DNA of 64,000 nucleotides from Streptomyces nodosus (lineage in GTDB: Bacteria > Actinomycetota > Actinomycetes > Streptomycetales > Streptomycetaceae). The stretch lies in contig NZ_CP023747.1 in the NCBI RefSeq assembly GCF_008704995.1, forward strand, positions 7,660,001-7,724,000, read 5' to 3'. A model generated the notes under the pieces. That model made no database searches, was not told where the DNA came from, and was given only the letters and a program-made list of their open reading frames with translations. Position 1 is the first letter of the stretch. Every line of letters begins with the position of its first letter. This document shows positions 34,548-42,251 of the stretch, piece after piece. The translations under genes and the position numbers were made by a program.

Positions 34548-34825
34548 CTTATCTGGACCCCGGGCCGCCAGGTCCGGGCTCGCCTCTCTGTGCCGGACGG
34601 CGCAGTTGGAGACCAGGCCGACGACTCAAGCTCCCGCCCCTCGTCGCTGACCTTCGCCCCGGACCGCTTGCGCTCCAGCAGGTCCACGCCGAACTCGCGC
34701 TCCAGATTGCGTACCGTCTCGCTGAGCGCCGGCTGGGACAGATGCAGTTCCTCGGCGGCGCGCCGCAGCGAACCGAGCCGAGTGACGGCAGCGATGTATT
34801 CGAGCTGTTCGATACGCGCGAGCAG
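34544..34825 (-). pseudogene. LysR-type regulator, N-terminal DNA-binding remnant
   Basis: The frame encodes a textbook LysR helix-turn-helix (LARIEQLEYIAAVTRLGS, RRAAEELHLSQPALSETVRNL, EREFGVDLLERKRSG) but has no ATG or GTG at the expected start (a CTG stands there). It stops about 94 codons in, with no effector-binding domain. The stop falls inside the iron box, so the gene was cut by the junction that now borders the iron-regulated operon. It presumably once regulated the neighbouring sulfur genes. Confidence 0.75.
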
Positions 34826-34956
34826 GAGACTTGCGCCAACCCGGGGACCGGTTCAAGGGAATCCCTGTCACAACCTCGTGAATACCGACTCTCATCATGT
34901 GGAATCACATCCACGCATTCTTGACCGGCCGGACTCACCCTGGTTCGATCGGTGGC

Positions 34957-35037
34957 ATGAAGCGACAGGACCTCACGAGGCGACGCCACGTCGACCTTGC
35001 GCGTGTCTCCAGCGCCTGCTGTCGCTGTCGGGTCTGA
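34957..35037 (+). CDS. Cys-rich actinobacterial sulfur leader peptide
   Basis: This 26-codon ORF contains RRRHVDLARVSSACCRCRV at its C-terminus. The RRxHVDLxRVxSAxC pattern is that of the short leader peptides that precede sulfur-assimilation and sulfonate genes in Streptomyces and relatives. Here it precedes the sfnG-ssuE-sfnB-ssuD genes. Three Cys codons near the end fit a sensor of cysteinyl-tRNA supply through ribosome stalling or Rho access; that mechanism is inferred. Confidence 0.7.
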   Translation: MKRQDLTRRRHVDLARVSSACCRCRV

Positions 35038-35213
35038 GCGCACCCGAGGGAAACCCTCCCACCCGCACCCTCCGCGACTTCCTCCCGTGCATTCCGTTCC
35101 CGGCTCATGTCCGTCGTGACGACGGCTTTCCCGGAAACGCCGCTCCAGCGCGCCTGCATTCCGCAGAGCTCATTCGTTCTGCGCGCGCAGCATTCTCCTG
35201 CCAGGAGTTCTCC

Positions 35214-35463
35214 ATGCCCGTGTCGCCCGTGTCGCCCGTGACCCCCGGATCCGATCCCGTCCGCTTCGCCTACTGGGTCCCGAGCGTAGGCGTGCTCGCC
35301 AAACTCGGAGCCACCGCCGACCACCTGTCGAACGGGACTTCTCCTCCTCGGCTTCCTGCACTACCTGGGGGAGGTCGAGTACTCCGGCAAGCGGGTGTTG
35401 CCCCTGGTGCGCGAACTGGAGGCACAGGAAGCAGAGTCCGAGCCCGTCCCCGTCGCCGCCTGA
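35214..35463 (+). pseudogene. sfnG-like flavin monooxygenase with large internal deletions
   Basis: The 5' part encodes the typical SfnG/LLM-class N-terminus (DPVRFAYWVP), followed at once by LAKLGATADHLSNG, normally about 80 residues later. Then a frame change brings in the family C-terminus (LLGFLHYLGEVEYSGKRVLPLVRELEAQEAE) ending at 35463. Only about 80 of about 370 codons survive, in two frames. Dimethylsulfone monooxygenase function is lost. The upstream stretch 35038-35213 shows no gene. Confidence 0.75.
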
Positions 35464-35503
35464 CCGCCGCCCGCACACAGAACGACGAACCGAAAGGTCC
35501 CTC

Positions 35504-35932
35504 ATGGCCACCGTCCTGTCCGTCTCCGGAAGCCCCTCCGCCACCTCACGCACCGCTCGGCTGCTACGCCGTCAGGCGGACGGAGTGGTGATCGGTACCC
35601 CCGTCTACAAGGCCGGCTGTTCCGGTCTGCTGAAGTCGCTGCTCGGCCCGCTCCCGCAGTACGCCCTGGCAGGCAGGACGGTCCTTCCGCTCGCCACCGG
35701 GGGAACCGCCGCGCATGTCCTGGCCATCGACTACGCCCTGCGCCCGGTTCTCGCTTCCATGGCCCCTGCGCACATCACGCCGGGCTGGTTCACGCTCGAC
35801 AAGGACATCACGGTGGGCGAGGACGGCACGCTGACCGTCGCGCCGGGCTCGGCCGAGGCTCTGGCACAGGTCACGGACCAGTTCTCCGCGGCGCTGGGCG
35901 GCCGTACGACGCTGCTGGCGGCCGCCGGATGA
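35504..35932 (+). CDS. NADPH-dependent FMN reductase, SsuE/MsuE type, internally deleted
   Basis: The 142-residue product keeps the family start (MATVLSVSGSPSATSRTARLL) and the C-terminal two thirds (GVVIGTPVYKAGCSGLLKSLLGPLPQYAL, LPLATGGTAAHVLAIDYALRP, GWFTLDKDITVGEDGTLTVAP). About 45 residues between them, including part of the flavodoxin-like core, are missing by an in-frame deletion after residue 23. Full-length relatives are about 180-190 residues. It may be inactive. It overlaps the acyl-CoA dehydrogenase-like gene by 4 bp. Confidence 0.78.
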   Translation: MATVLSVSGSPSATSRTARLLRRQADGVVIGTPVYKAGCSGLLKSLLGPLPQYALAGRTVLPLATGGTAAHVLAIDYALRPVLASMAPAHITPGWFTLDKDITVGEDGTLTVAPGSAEALAQVTDQFSAALGGRTTLLAAAG

Positions 35933-37116
35933 GCGGCGCGTACGTCATCGCCGACGACACCGAGGCCCTTGCCGTGGCTGCGGAGCTGGCCGCGGACTTC
36001 CGTACGGGCGCCGCCGAGCGGGATGCACGCCGTCGGCTCCCGGACGCCGAGCTGGAGCGGCTGTCCGCCTCCGGGCTACTGGCTGTGACGGTGCCCGCGG
36101 ACCACGGCGGCGCGGACGTCCGCGCGGCCACCCTCGCCGAGATCTTCCGGCTGCTCGCCGCCGCCGACGCCAGCCTCGCCCAGATCCCGCAGAGCCACTT
36201 CGTGTACGTCAATGTGCTGCGCCGGCAGGGGACCGACGAGCAGCAGAAGTTCTTCTTCGGAGAGGTGCTGCGGGGCAAGCGGTTCGGCAACGCCCAGTCC
36301 GAGGCGGGCACCAGGCACGTCCAGGACATCCGCACCCGGCTCGCACGGCGCCCGGACGGCTCGTACCTCCTCGACGGCGTCAAGCACTACTCCACCGGCG
36401 CGCTGTTCGCCCACTGGATCCCCGTTCTCGCCCGCACCGAGGACGACAACCTGCACGTGGCGTACGTGCCGCGCGACGCGCCCGGCCTCACGGTCGTCGA
36501 CGACTGGGACGGTATGGGGCAGCGCACCACCGCCGGCGGAACCGTCCGCCTGGAGTCGGTGCCCGTGCCCGCCCACCGGATCGTGCCGCACCACCTCACC
36601 TTCCGAGGACCCCAACTCCACGGCGCCCTCGCCCAGTTGCTGCACGCGGCCATCGACGCCGGGATCGCCTTCGGAGCATTGGCCGAGGCGGTGGAGTTCG
36701 TCCGCACCAAGAGCCGCCCCTGGTTCGAGAGCGGCTTCGGGACGGCTGCCGAGGACCCGCTGCTGATCCAGCGGTTCGGCGAACTGGCGATCCGGGTAAG
36801 GGCCGCCGACGCGCTGCTCGCCGCCGCGGCCAGGTCCGTGGACGCGGCCCGCGCCGACCTGACCGACGACTCCGCCGCCGAGGCCTCGATCGCCGTGGCC
36901 GCTGCCAAGGTGACGGCGGCGGAGGCCGCCGTGGACATCGGCAGCGCCCTCTTCGAGGTCTCCGGCACCCGCTCCGCGCTCGACTCCCTGGGCCTGCACC
37001 GCCACTGGCGCGACGCACGCACCCACACCCTGCACGACCCGTCCCGCTGGAAGGTCCAGCACATCGGCCGCCACGTCCTCAACGGCACCAGGCCGCCCCG
37101 GCACGGCCTTCTCTGA
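35929..37116 (+). CDS. SfnB-family acyl-CoA dehydrogenase-like flavin monooxygenase
   Basis: This 395-residue protein of the acyl-CoA dehydrogenase superfamily has the SfnB signature: PADHGGADV, IPQSHFVYVNVLRRQGT, RFGNAQSEAGTRHV, and the C-terminal helix with HRHWRDARTHTLHDPSRWK. SfnB relatives accompany SsuD/SfnG in use of organosulfur compounds. It is full-length and in frame, in contrast to the two genes before it. Its start is coupled to the ssuE-type stop (ATGA). Confidence 0.85.
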   Translation: MSGAYVIADDTEALAVAAELAADFRTGAAERDARRRLPDAELERLSASGLLAVTVPADHGGADVRAATLAEIFRLLAAADASLAQIPQSHFVYVNVLRRQGTDEQQKFFFGEVLRGKRFGNAQSEAGTRHVQDIRTRLARRPDGSYLLDGVKHYSTGALFAHWIPVLARTEDDNLHVAYVPRDAPGLTVVDDWDGMGQRTTAGGTVRLESVPVPAHRIVPHHLTFRGPQLHGALAQLLHAAIDAGIAFGALAEAVEFVRTKSRPWFESGFGTAAEDPLLIQRFGELAIRVRAADALLAAAARSVDAARADLTDDSAAEASIAVAAAKVTAAEAAVDIGSALFEVSGTRSALDSLGLHRHWRDARTHTLHDPSRWKVQHIGRHVLNGTRPPRHGLL

Positions 37117-37140
37117 CGAACCCTGACGAACGCTGACGAA
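37111..37140 (+). repeat. Three 10-bp tandem repeats between sfnB- and ssuD-like genes
   Basis: The unit cNctgacgaa is repeated three times across the stop codon of the sfnB-like gene. It probably arose by slippage and has no visible regulatory logic. Confidence 0.6.
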
Positions 37141-37161
37141 CCCCCTGATCGGAGTCCCCGC

Positions 37162-38331
37162 GTGTCCCTCACCTTCCACTGGTTCCTGCCCACCAACGGA
37201 GACAGCCGCCATGTCGTCGGCGGTGGCCACGGCACCCCCGCCACGGAGTCCGGACGCGACCGGCCGCCGACGGTCGCCTACCTGAGCCAGATCGCCCGCG
37301 CCGCCGAGGACCTGGGCTTCGTCGGCGTGCTGACCCCGACGGGGGCCTGGTGCGAGGACGCGTGGCTGACCACCGCGATGGTCAGCCAGAACACCGAACG
37401 CCTGAAGTTCCTCGTCGCCTTCCGGCCAGGCTTCGTCTCGCCGACGCTCGCCGCGCAGATGGCGTCGACCTTCCAGCGGCAGACCGGCGGACGGCTGCTG
37501 CTGAACGTCGTCACCGGCGGCGAGAGCCACGAACAGCGGGCCTACGGCGACTTCCTCGACAAGGACGCCCGCTACCGCCGGACCGGTGAATTCCTGGAGA
37601 TCGTACGGGGACTGTGGGAGGGCAGGACCATCGACCTGCGCGGCGAGCACCTCCAGGTCGAGGACGCGAAGCTCGCCCGAGTGCCGGACCCGGTCCCCGA
37701 GGTGTACTTCGGCGGATCCTCACCCGTCGCCGGAGAAGTCGCCGCCAAGCACGTCGATGTCTACCTCACCTGGGGCGAGCCACCCGCGCAGGTCGCCCAG
37801 AAGATCGCCTGGATCCGCGCGCTGGCCGCCGAGGAAGGCCGAAGCGTCCGCTTCGGTATCCGGTTGCACGTCATCACCCGCGACACCTCCGAACAGGCCT
37901 GGGCCGAGGCGAAGCGGCTCCTCGACGGCTTCGGCCCGGAGGCGGTCAAGGCCATCCAGGCGGGACTGGCCCGCAGCGAGTCCGAGGGCCAGCAGCGCAT
38001 GCTCGCCCTGCACGGCGGCGGCAGCCGTGACCGTCTGGAGATCCACCCCAACCTCTGGGCCGGCATCGGCCTGGTGCGCGGCGGCGCGGGCACGGCGCTG
38101 GTCGGCAGTCACACCGAGGTGACCGAGCGGATCAAGGAGTACGCCGGCCTGGGCATCGAGGAGTTCGTGCTCTCCGGCTACCCGCATCTGGAGGAGGCCT
38201 ACTGGTTCGGCGAGGGCGTCCTGCCGAAGCTTCAGGCGCAGGGCCTGTGGCAGCACCCGTACGGACGGCAGGCAGCCCTCATGCCCCAGGTGCCCTTCGC
38301 CGGTGCCGGTGGCCCGCGATTGACCCTGTGA
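37162..38331 (+). CDS. ssuD: FMNH2-dependent alkanesulfonate monooxygenase
   Basis: This 389-residue LLM-class two-component flavin monooxygenase would release sulfite from alkanesulfonates using reduced FMN from an SsuE-type reductase. Family features: FHWFLPTNGDSR at the start, FVGVLTPTGAWCEDAW, VAFRPGFVSPTLAAQMASTFQR, LLLNVVTGGE, VYFGGSSPVAGEVAAKHVDVYLTWGE and RDRLEIHPNLWAGIGLVRGGAGTALVGS. It starts with GTG after CGGAG. It is the last intact gene of the sulfur locus. With the local reductase deleted, it would need a reductase from elsewhere. Confidence 0.9.
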   Translation: MSLTFHWFLPTNGDSRHVVGGGHGTPATESGRDRPPTVAYLSQIARAAEDLGFVGVLTPTGAWCEDAWLTTAMVSQNTERLKFLVAFRPGFVSPTLAAQMASTFQRQTGGRLLLNVVTGGESHEQRAYGDFLDKDARYRRTGEFLEIVRGLWEGRTIDLRGEHLQVEDAKLARVPDPVPEVYFGGSSPVAGEVAAKHVDVYLTWGEPPAQVAQKIAWIRALAAEEGRSVRFGIRLHVITRDTSEQAWAEAKRLLDGFGPEAVKAIQAGLARSESEGQQRMLALHGGGSRDRLEIHPNLWAGIGLVRGGAGTALVGSHTEVTERIKEYAGLGIEEFVLSGYPHLEEAYWFGEGVLPKLQAQGLWQHPYGRQAALMPQVPFAGAGGPRLTL

Positions 38332-38581
38332 ACGCCGCAGAGGCCGCGAGCGGCCGCGCAGCCGTCCGTCCGGTGCGGTCATCCGCTCCTGCGGCCGCGC
38401 GACCGCACATCCTTCGGTGCAACTCCCGATCATGGACGATGCACCGATGACCAGTGAGAACGTGGCCGCCCTCGCAATCGCTGGGGCTCGCGGCCGGTTC
38501 ACTCCTCAAACGGCAGATCACCGCACCCACCACATGACCGGGGATCCGGCACACGAGACCCGCTCCGGAACCCCTTCAGGA
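38332..38581. other. Intergenic, no gene seen
   Basis: This is about 250 bp between the convergent ssuD-like and secreted-protein genes. A short frame near 38417 has neither ribosome site nor recognisable sequence. GC-rich inverted segments near 38345-38375 may form a terminator for ssuD. Confidence 0.4.
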
Positions 38582-38965
38582 TCAGTAGGCAGCGAGTCCG
38601 TGGACGTCGGTGCTGGTGAACAGCAGCCAGAACGTGGTGCCGTCCTTGACGTCGGTGGCCGCCAGTCCCCAGGTGTTGGCGTAGACCGTGTGCCAGCCGT
38701 TGCAGTAGTAGCCGCCGCTCGAGGGTGCGAAGCAGGTCTGTACGTCGATCGTCCGGGTGATCTTGACGTTGATGTCGTTGCAGTTGGACGTGGTCTTCGC
38801 GGAACCGCCGGGCGGCCAGTGGCCGTTGTCGTCGGTGCCGTTAATGGCCTTGGCGCTGCCGTAGCACGACGTGGCCGCCGCGGCCGCCGTGGGTGCCGGG
38901 GCGAGGAACAGCCCGGCCGCGACGGTGGCCGCCGCCGTGAGCGCGATCATCCTTCGTTTCTTCAA
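38582..38965 (-). CDS. Small secreted four-cysteine protein
   Basis: This 127-residue protein has a classical signal peptide (KKRR n-region, Ala-rich core, cleavage near residue 31). The mature part of about 95 residues has four Cys residues (SCYGS, NCNDI, TCFAP, YYCNGW), consistent with two disulfides, and a C-terminal LLFTSTDVHGL segment. Similar small exported proteins are common in streptomycetes with no assigned role. I do not recognise a function. Confidence 0.75.
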   Translation of the reverse strand: MKKRRMIALTAAATVAAGLFLAPAPTAAAAATSCYGSAKAINGTDDNGHWPPGGSAKTTSNCNDINVKITRTIDVQTCFAPSSGGYYCNGWHTVYANTWGLAATDVKDGTTFWLLFTSTDVHGLAAY

Positions 38966-39143
38966 TGGCCTTCCCCTGCCGTGCGCAGAGAGTTCTGCGC
39001 AGTGGACGCCGGGCCAGCATGGCGGAGTCAGGCGCGGGTGACAATGCCGTCTTTAAGCCCTCTTTTTGGCATGTTGTCATCAGGCATAGCTACCGAGATG
39101 GCGTTTGAGATCTGCTGGGGTATGGCCGACAGACCTGGCAGCC

Positions 39144-39731
39144 ATGTTCCTGCCCGGCGAGGTGGGACACGACTTCGCCGCACCGCAGGTGCGCAGCGAC
39201 GCGTCCCTGATCGCGGCGGCCCGACTGCTGCGCGCTCTCCACGATGCCTCGGTGAGCTTCGTACGAGAGCCGGATGACGTATGGATGTTCCCGGCGCATG
39301 AGCCCACGGAGGTGATCTGTCACGGCGACGCGGCGACGTACAACACGGTGTTCCGGGGCCAACTCCCCGTCGCCTTCATCGACTTCGACACTGCTCACCC
39401 CGGGCCGCGGCTGTGGGATGTGGCCTACACGGCGTACCGCTTCGTGCCGCTGTACGCACCGGACGCAGCCGAACCCACGCTGCCCGTCCCCGAAGCCTGC
39501 CGCCGGCTGACGCTCTTCGCCGACGCGTACGGGCTGTCCGAGGAAGAACGGGCCGAGTTCCCCGCAGTCGCGGCGGCGCGGCTGCGGGCGCTGGTCGAGT
39601 CGATGTACACGCAGGCGGCAGCGGGCCATCCGGCCTTCAGCCGGCACGTCGCCGACGGACACGACCGCCGGTATCTCACCGACGCGCAATGGATCGAGGC
39701 CGTCTTCGGACCCCGCACCGACAACCGCTAG
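39144..39731 (+). pseudogene. Aminoglycoside-phosphotransferase-like protein lacking its N-lobe
   Basis: The frame carries the C-lobe of an APH/choline-kinase-type phosphotransferase: PGEVGHDFAAPQVRSDASL, the catalytic HGDAATYN loop, and the metal-binding AFIDFDTAHPGPRLWDVAY segment. The N-lobe, about 70 residues with the ATP-binding strands, is absent, and no start with a ribosome site is visible before the ATG at 39144. The residual reading frame is open from 39105. It is most likely a 5'-truncated relic. Confidence 0.7.
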
Positions 39732-39737
39732 CTCTGG

Positions 39738-40361
39738 CTAGTCGCTCGCGTCCTCCTGGTAGGAGTAGCGCTGCTGCAGCCAGGGGTCGGCGAGGTTGTG
39801 GTAGCCGCGTTCCTCCCAGAAGCCGCGCCGGTCCGCCGTCATGTACTCGATGCCGCGCAGCCATTTGGGGCCCTTGTAGCCGAACAGATGGGGGACGACC
39901 AGGCGGAGAGGGAAGCCGTGTTCGGCGGTGAGGGGCTCGCCGTTGTGGTGGGTGGCCATCAGGGTCTGGGACGAGGTGAAGTCGGCGAGGCGCAGGTTGG
40001 CGGAGTAGCCGTACTCGGCCCAGGCCATGACGTGCGTGACTTCAGGCGCCGGCGGGACCAGGTCCAGGACGGTCGTGGCCGGGATGCCGTACCACTCGTG
40101 CCCGGTGGAGGTGGGGCCGCTCGCGCAGTGCAGGTCGGCGGTGACCGTGGTGCGGGGGAGGCCGGCGAGGTCGTCGAAAGTCCACTCGTGGGTGTCGCCG
40201 GAGGCGGTGGCACCGAAGACGCGCAGGCTCCAGCGTTCGGGGCGGAAGCGGGGGACGGGGCCGTAGTGCGAGACGGGCCAGCCGTTCACGAAGCGCTGTC
40301 CGGGCGGCATGCGGTCGGGGGCCTTGGGCTCGGGGTAACGCTCATCGGCCACGGTAGGCAC
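39738..40361 (-). CDS. Molybdopterin-dependent oxidoreductase (sulfite-oxidase-like domain)
   Basis: This 207-residue protein has the oxidoreductase molybdopterin-binding fold: PGQRFVNGWPVSHYGPVPRF, a DLHCASGPTS segment with the molybdenum-ligand Cys, GVP-type IPATTVLDL, and GYKGPKWLRGIEYM. The GTG start at 40361 has GAAGAGG upstream and gives the usual N-terminus; an in-frame start at 40418 is possible. There is no signal peptide or heme domain, so it is the short cytoplasmic type. The substrate is unknown. Confidence 0.82.
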   Translation of the reverse strand: MPTVADERYPEPKAPDRMPPGQRFVNGWPVSHYGPVPRFRPERWSLRVFGATASGDTHEWTFDDLAGLPRTTVTADLHCASGPTSTGHEWYGIPATTVLDLVPPAPEVTHVMAWAEYGYSANLRLADFTSSQTLMATHHNGEPLTAEHGFPLRLVVPHLFGYKGPKWLRGIEYMTADRRGFWEERGYHNLADPWLQQRYSYQEDASD

Positions 40362-40675
40362 CCCGCCCTCTTCATCTCGTGGTGTGGGCCTGCTTTCCCG
40401 TGCAGGGTAGGCGCTCACTCCTTGTGCCGGTGTGGCCGGGGCCTATCACGGTGAGTCGCGGGAGCGGTCCGACCGACCTTGCGGCGGTGTCAGGCAGGTA
40501 CCGCGGTCGTACAGTGTCGGCCACCGGAATCCCGACTGCTCATCCGAACGGCTGCATACGCGTGGGTCACGGAGGCGATGAGCTGGCAGATGCGGCCTGG
40601 ATGGATAGCCTGCTCTTGCATTTGCGTTTGGCTGCCGCTGCCGTCCGGGTACGGTCGTGCAGGAGGTGGTGGCCC

Positions 40676-41953
40676 GTGATCCAGATCGTGGAGCACGCAC
40701 CGCAGGAAGGGCCGTACGCCATCGGTACCGCACTTGAGGCGGCCGGGTTGCCGGTGCGGGTCTGCCGCGTCTGGGCGGGTGACCGGGTGCCGGAGACGGT
40801 GGACGACCTGGTGGGCCTGGTGGTCATGGGCGGGCCGATGGCCGCCTACGACGACTTCCCGAGCCGTAGCGCGGAACTGGCACTGCTGAGGGCCGCCCTG
40901 GAGGCCGAGATTCCCGTGCTCGGGGTGTGTCTGGGCGCGCAGCTGCTTGCGGTCGCGGCGGGCGGCGCCGGCAAGCCCGGCGGCGGGACACAGATCGGCT
41001 GGGGCGACGTACGGACGACGGCGGCCGCGGCGATCGACCCGCTGTTCGCCGCCATCCCTGGCCAGTTGCGAGTGCTGCACCGGCACGGCGACATGATGGA
41101 CCTGCCGACCGAGGCGACGCTCCTCGCTTCCTGCGATCGCTACCCGGTGCAGGCGTTCCGGATCGGCCGTTGCGCCTGGGGCCTCCAGTTCCATCTGGAA
41201 GTGGACGAGGTGGCCGTCGAGGCGCTCGCCAGGGCCTTCCCCGAGGAAGCGGCTACCGCCCCCGGTCTGCTGGAGACCGCCCCCGTGGAACTGGCAGCCC
41301 TCGCCCGTCACCGCGACGACGTGTGCAAACGCTTCGCCGCCTTCGTCGCCGGACGGGTCGAACAGACGGCCACCCGGGCCTTCTTCACCCGGCGAGCGTC
41401 CACCTGGGAGCAGCGCTTCGCCGGCGACGGCCCCCGGTACGCGGCGGCAGTCGAACGGATGGGACTGCGCCCCGGGCAGCACGTTCTCGACCTGGGCTGC
41501 GGCACCGGCCTGGCACTGCCCGCACTGCGCGCGCAGGTCGGCACCGAGGGCGTCGTTGTCGGCGTCGACCTCACGCCCGCGATGCTGAAGGCCGCGACAT
41601 GCGAAGGCCGGGACGCGGAGGCGCAGTTGCTACTGGCCGATGCGGCCCGGCTGCCGCTGCCGACCGGCGCGGTGTACGGCGTCTTCAGCGCGGGCCTGAT
41701 CAATCACGTTTCCGATCCGGTCGCGGCGCTGGGCGAATGGGCCCGAGTGACCGCCTCCGAGGGTGTCCTGCTCCTCTTCCACCCCTCGGGCCGCGCCGAA
41801 CGCGCCGCCCGCCACGGCCGCACCCTCGACCCGGACGACCTGATGGCCGAGGAGCATCTGCGTCCCGCACTGCGAGCAGCGGGCTGGCACCTGGACTGCT
41901 ACGAGGACGCCCCGCACCACTTTCTGGCCCGCGCGGTCCGCGGCCACGAATGA
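40676..41953 (+). CDS. Class I glutamine amidotransferase fused to SAM methyltransferase
   Basis: This 425-residue two-domain protein starts at a GTG with AGGAGG 9 bp upstream. Residues 1-about 220 are a class I amidotransferase-like domain with the nucleophile Cys in GVCLGAQLLA and the His/Glu pair in FHLEV. Residues about 235-425 are a class I methyltransferase with HVLDLGCGTGLALP (SAM site) and VVGVDLTPAML. The two parts are in one frame with a short linker. Amidotransferase relatives are GMP-synthase-like peptidases. Substrates of either domain are unknown. Confidence 0.82.
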   Translation: MIQIVEHAPQEGPYAIGTALEAAGLPVRVCRVWAGDRVPETVDDLVGLVVMGGPMAAYDDFPSRSAELALLRAALEAEIPVLGVCLGAQLLAVAAGGAGKPGGGTQIGWGDVRTTAAAAIDPLFAAIPGQLRVLHRHGDMMDLPTEATLLASCDRYPVQAFRIGRCAWGLQFHLEVDEVAVEALARAFPEEAATAPGLLETAPVELAALARHRDDVCKRFAAFVAGRVEQTATRAFFTRRASTWEQRFAGDGPRYAAAVERMGLRPGQHVLDLGCGTGLALPALRAQVGTEGVVVGVDLTPAMLKAATCEGRDAEAQLLLADAARLPLPTGAVYGVFSAGLINHVSDPVAALGEWARVTASEGVLLLFHPSGRAERAARHGRTLDPDDLMAEEHLRPALRAAGWHLDCYEDAPHHFLARAVRGHE

Positions 41954-41967
41954 GCCTGTCATCGATC

Positions 41968-41993
41968 GACCCCGTCGCATCATCGGCGGGGTC
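41968..41993. terminator. Terminator hairpin after the amidotransferase-methyltransferase gene
   Basis: GACCCCG and CGGGGTC pair around a 12-nt loop, 15 bp after the stop codon. The rest of the 298-bp gap to the convergent SulP gene (41954-42251) holds only a short GGAGC-GAA-GCTCC hairpin and a repeated CTGCCATCTGC. Confidence 0.5.
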
Positions 41994-42251
41994 AGCCACC
42001 GATACCGCATCGGAACCCCGACGAACACGGCCCGGCCGGACACGGATGTCGGCGCTGGGACCTGCCATCTGCTGCAGCCGGAGCGAAGCTCCTGCCATCT
42101 GCCATCGACGGTGAGTCAGTCGACCACGCTACAAGCGGATCCGACGGGGGTCTGGCGGAGTGCGTCGACGAGGGCGGCGAGGGCTCCGGTGGTTCACCGA
42201 CCGCTGCCGCTTCCCTGCGCGGTCCGGCCAGGCGGGTGCGTCACCACGCCG

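Noticed and set aside
37111..37140. Three 10-bp repeats considered as a possible CRISPR-like array or operator
   Set aside because: Units are contiguous with no spacers and overlap a stop codon; reported only as a small tandem repeat.
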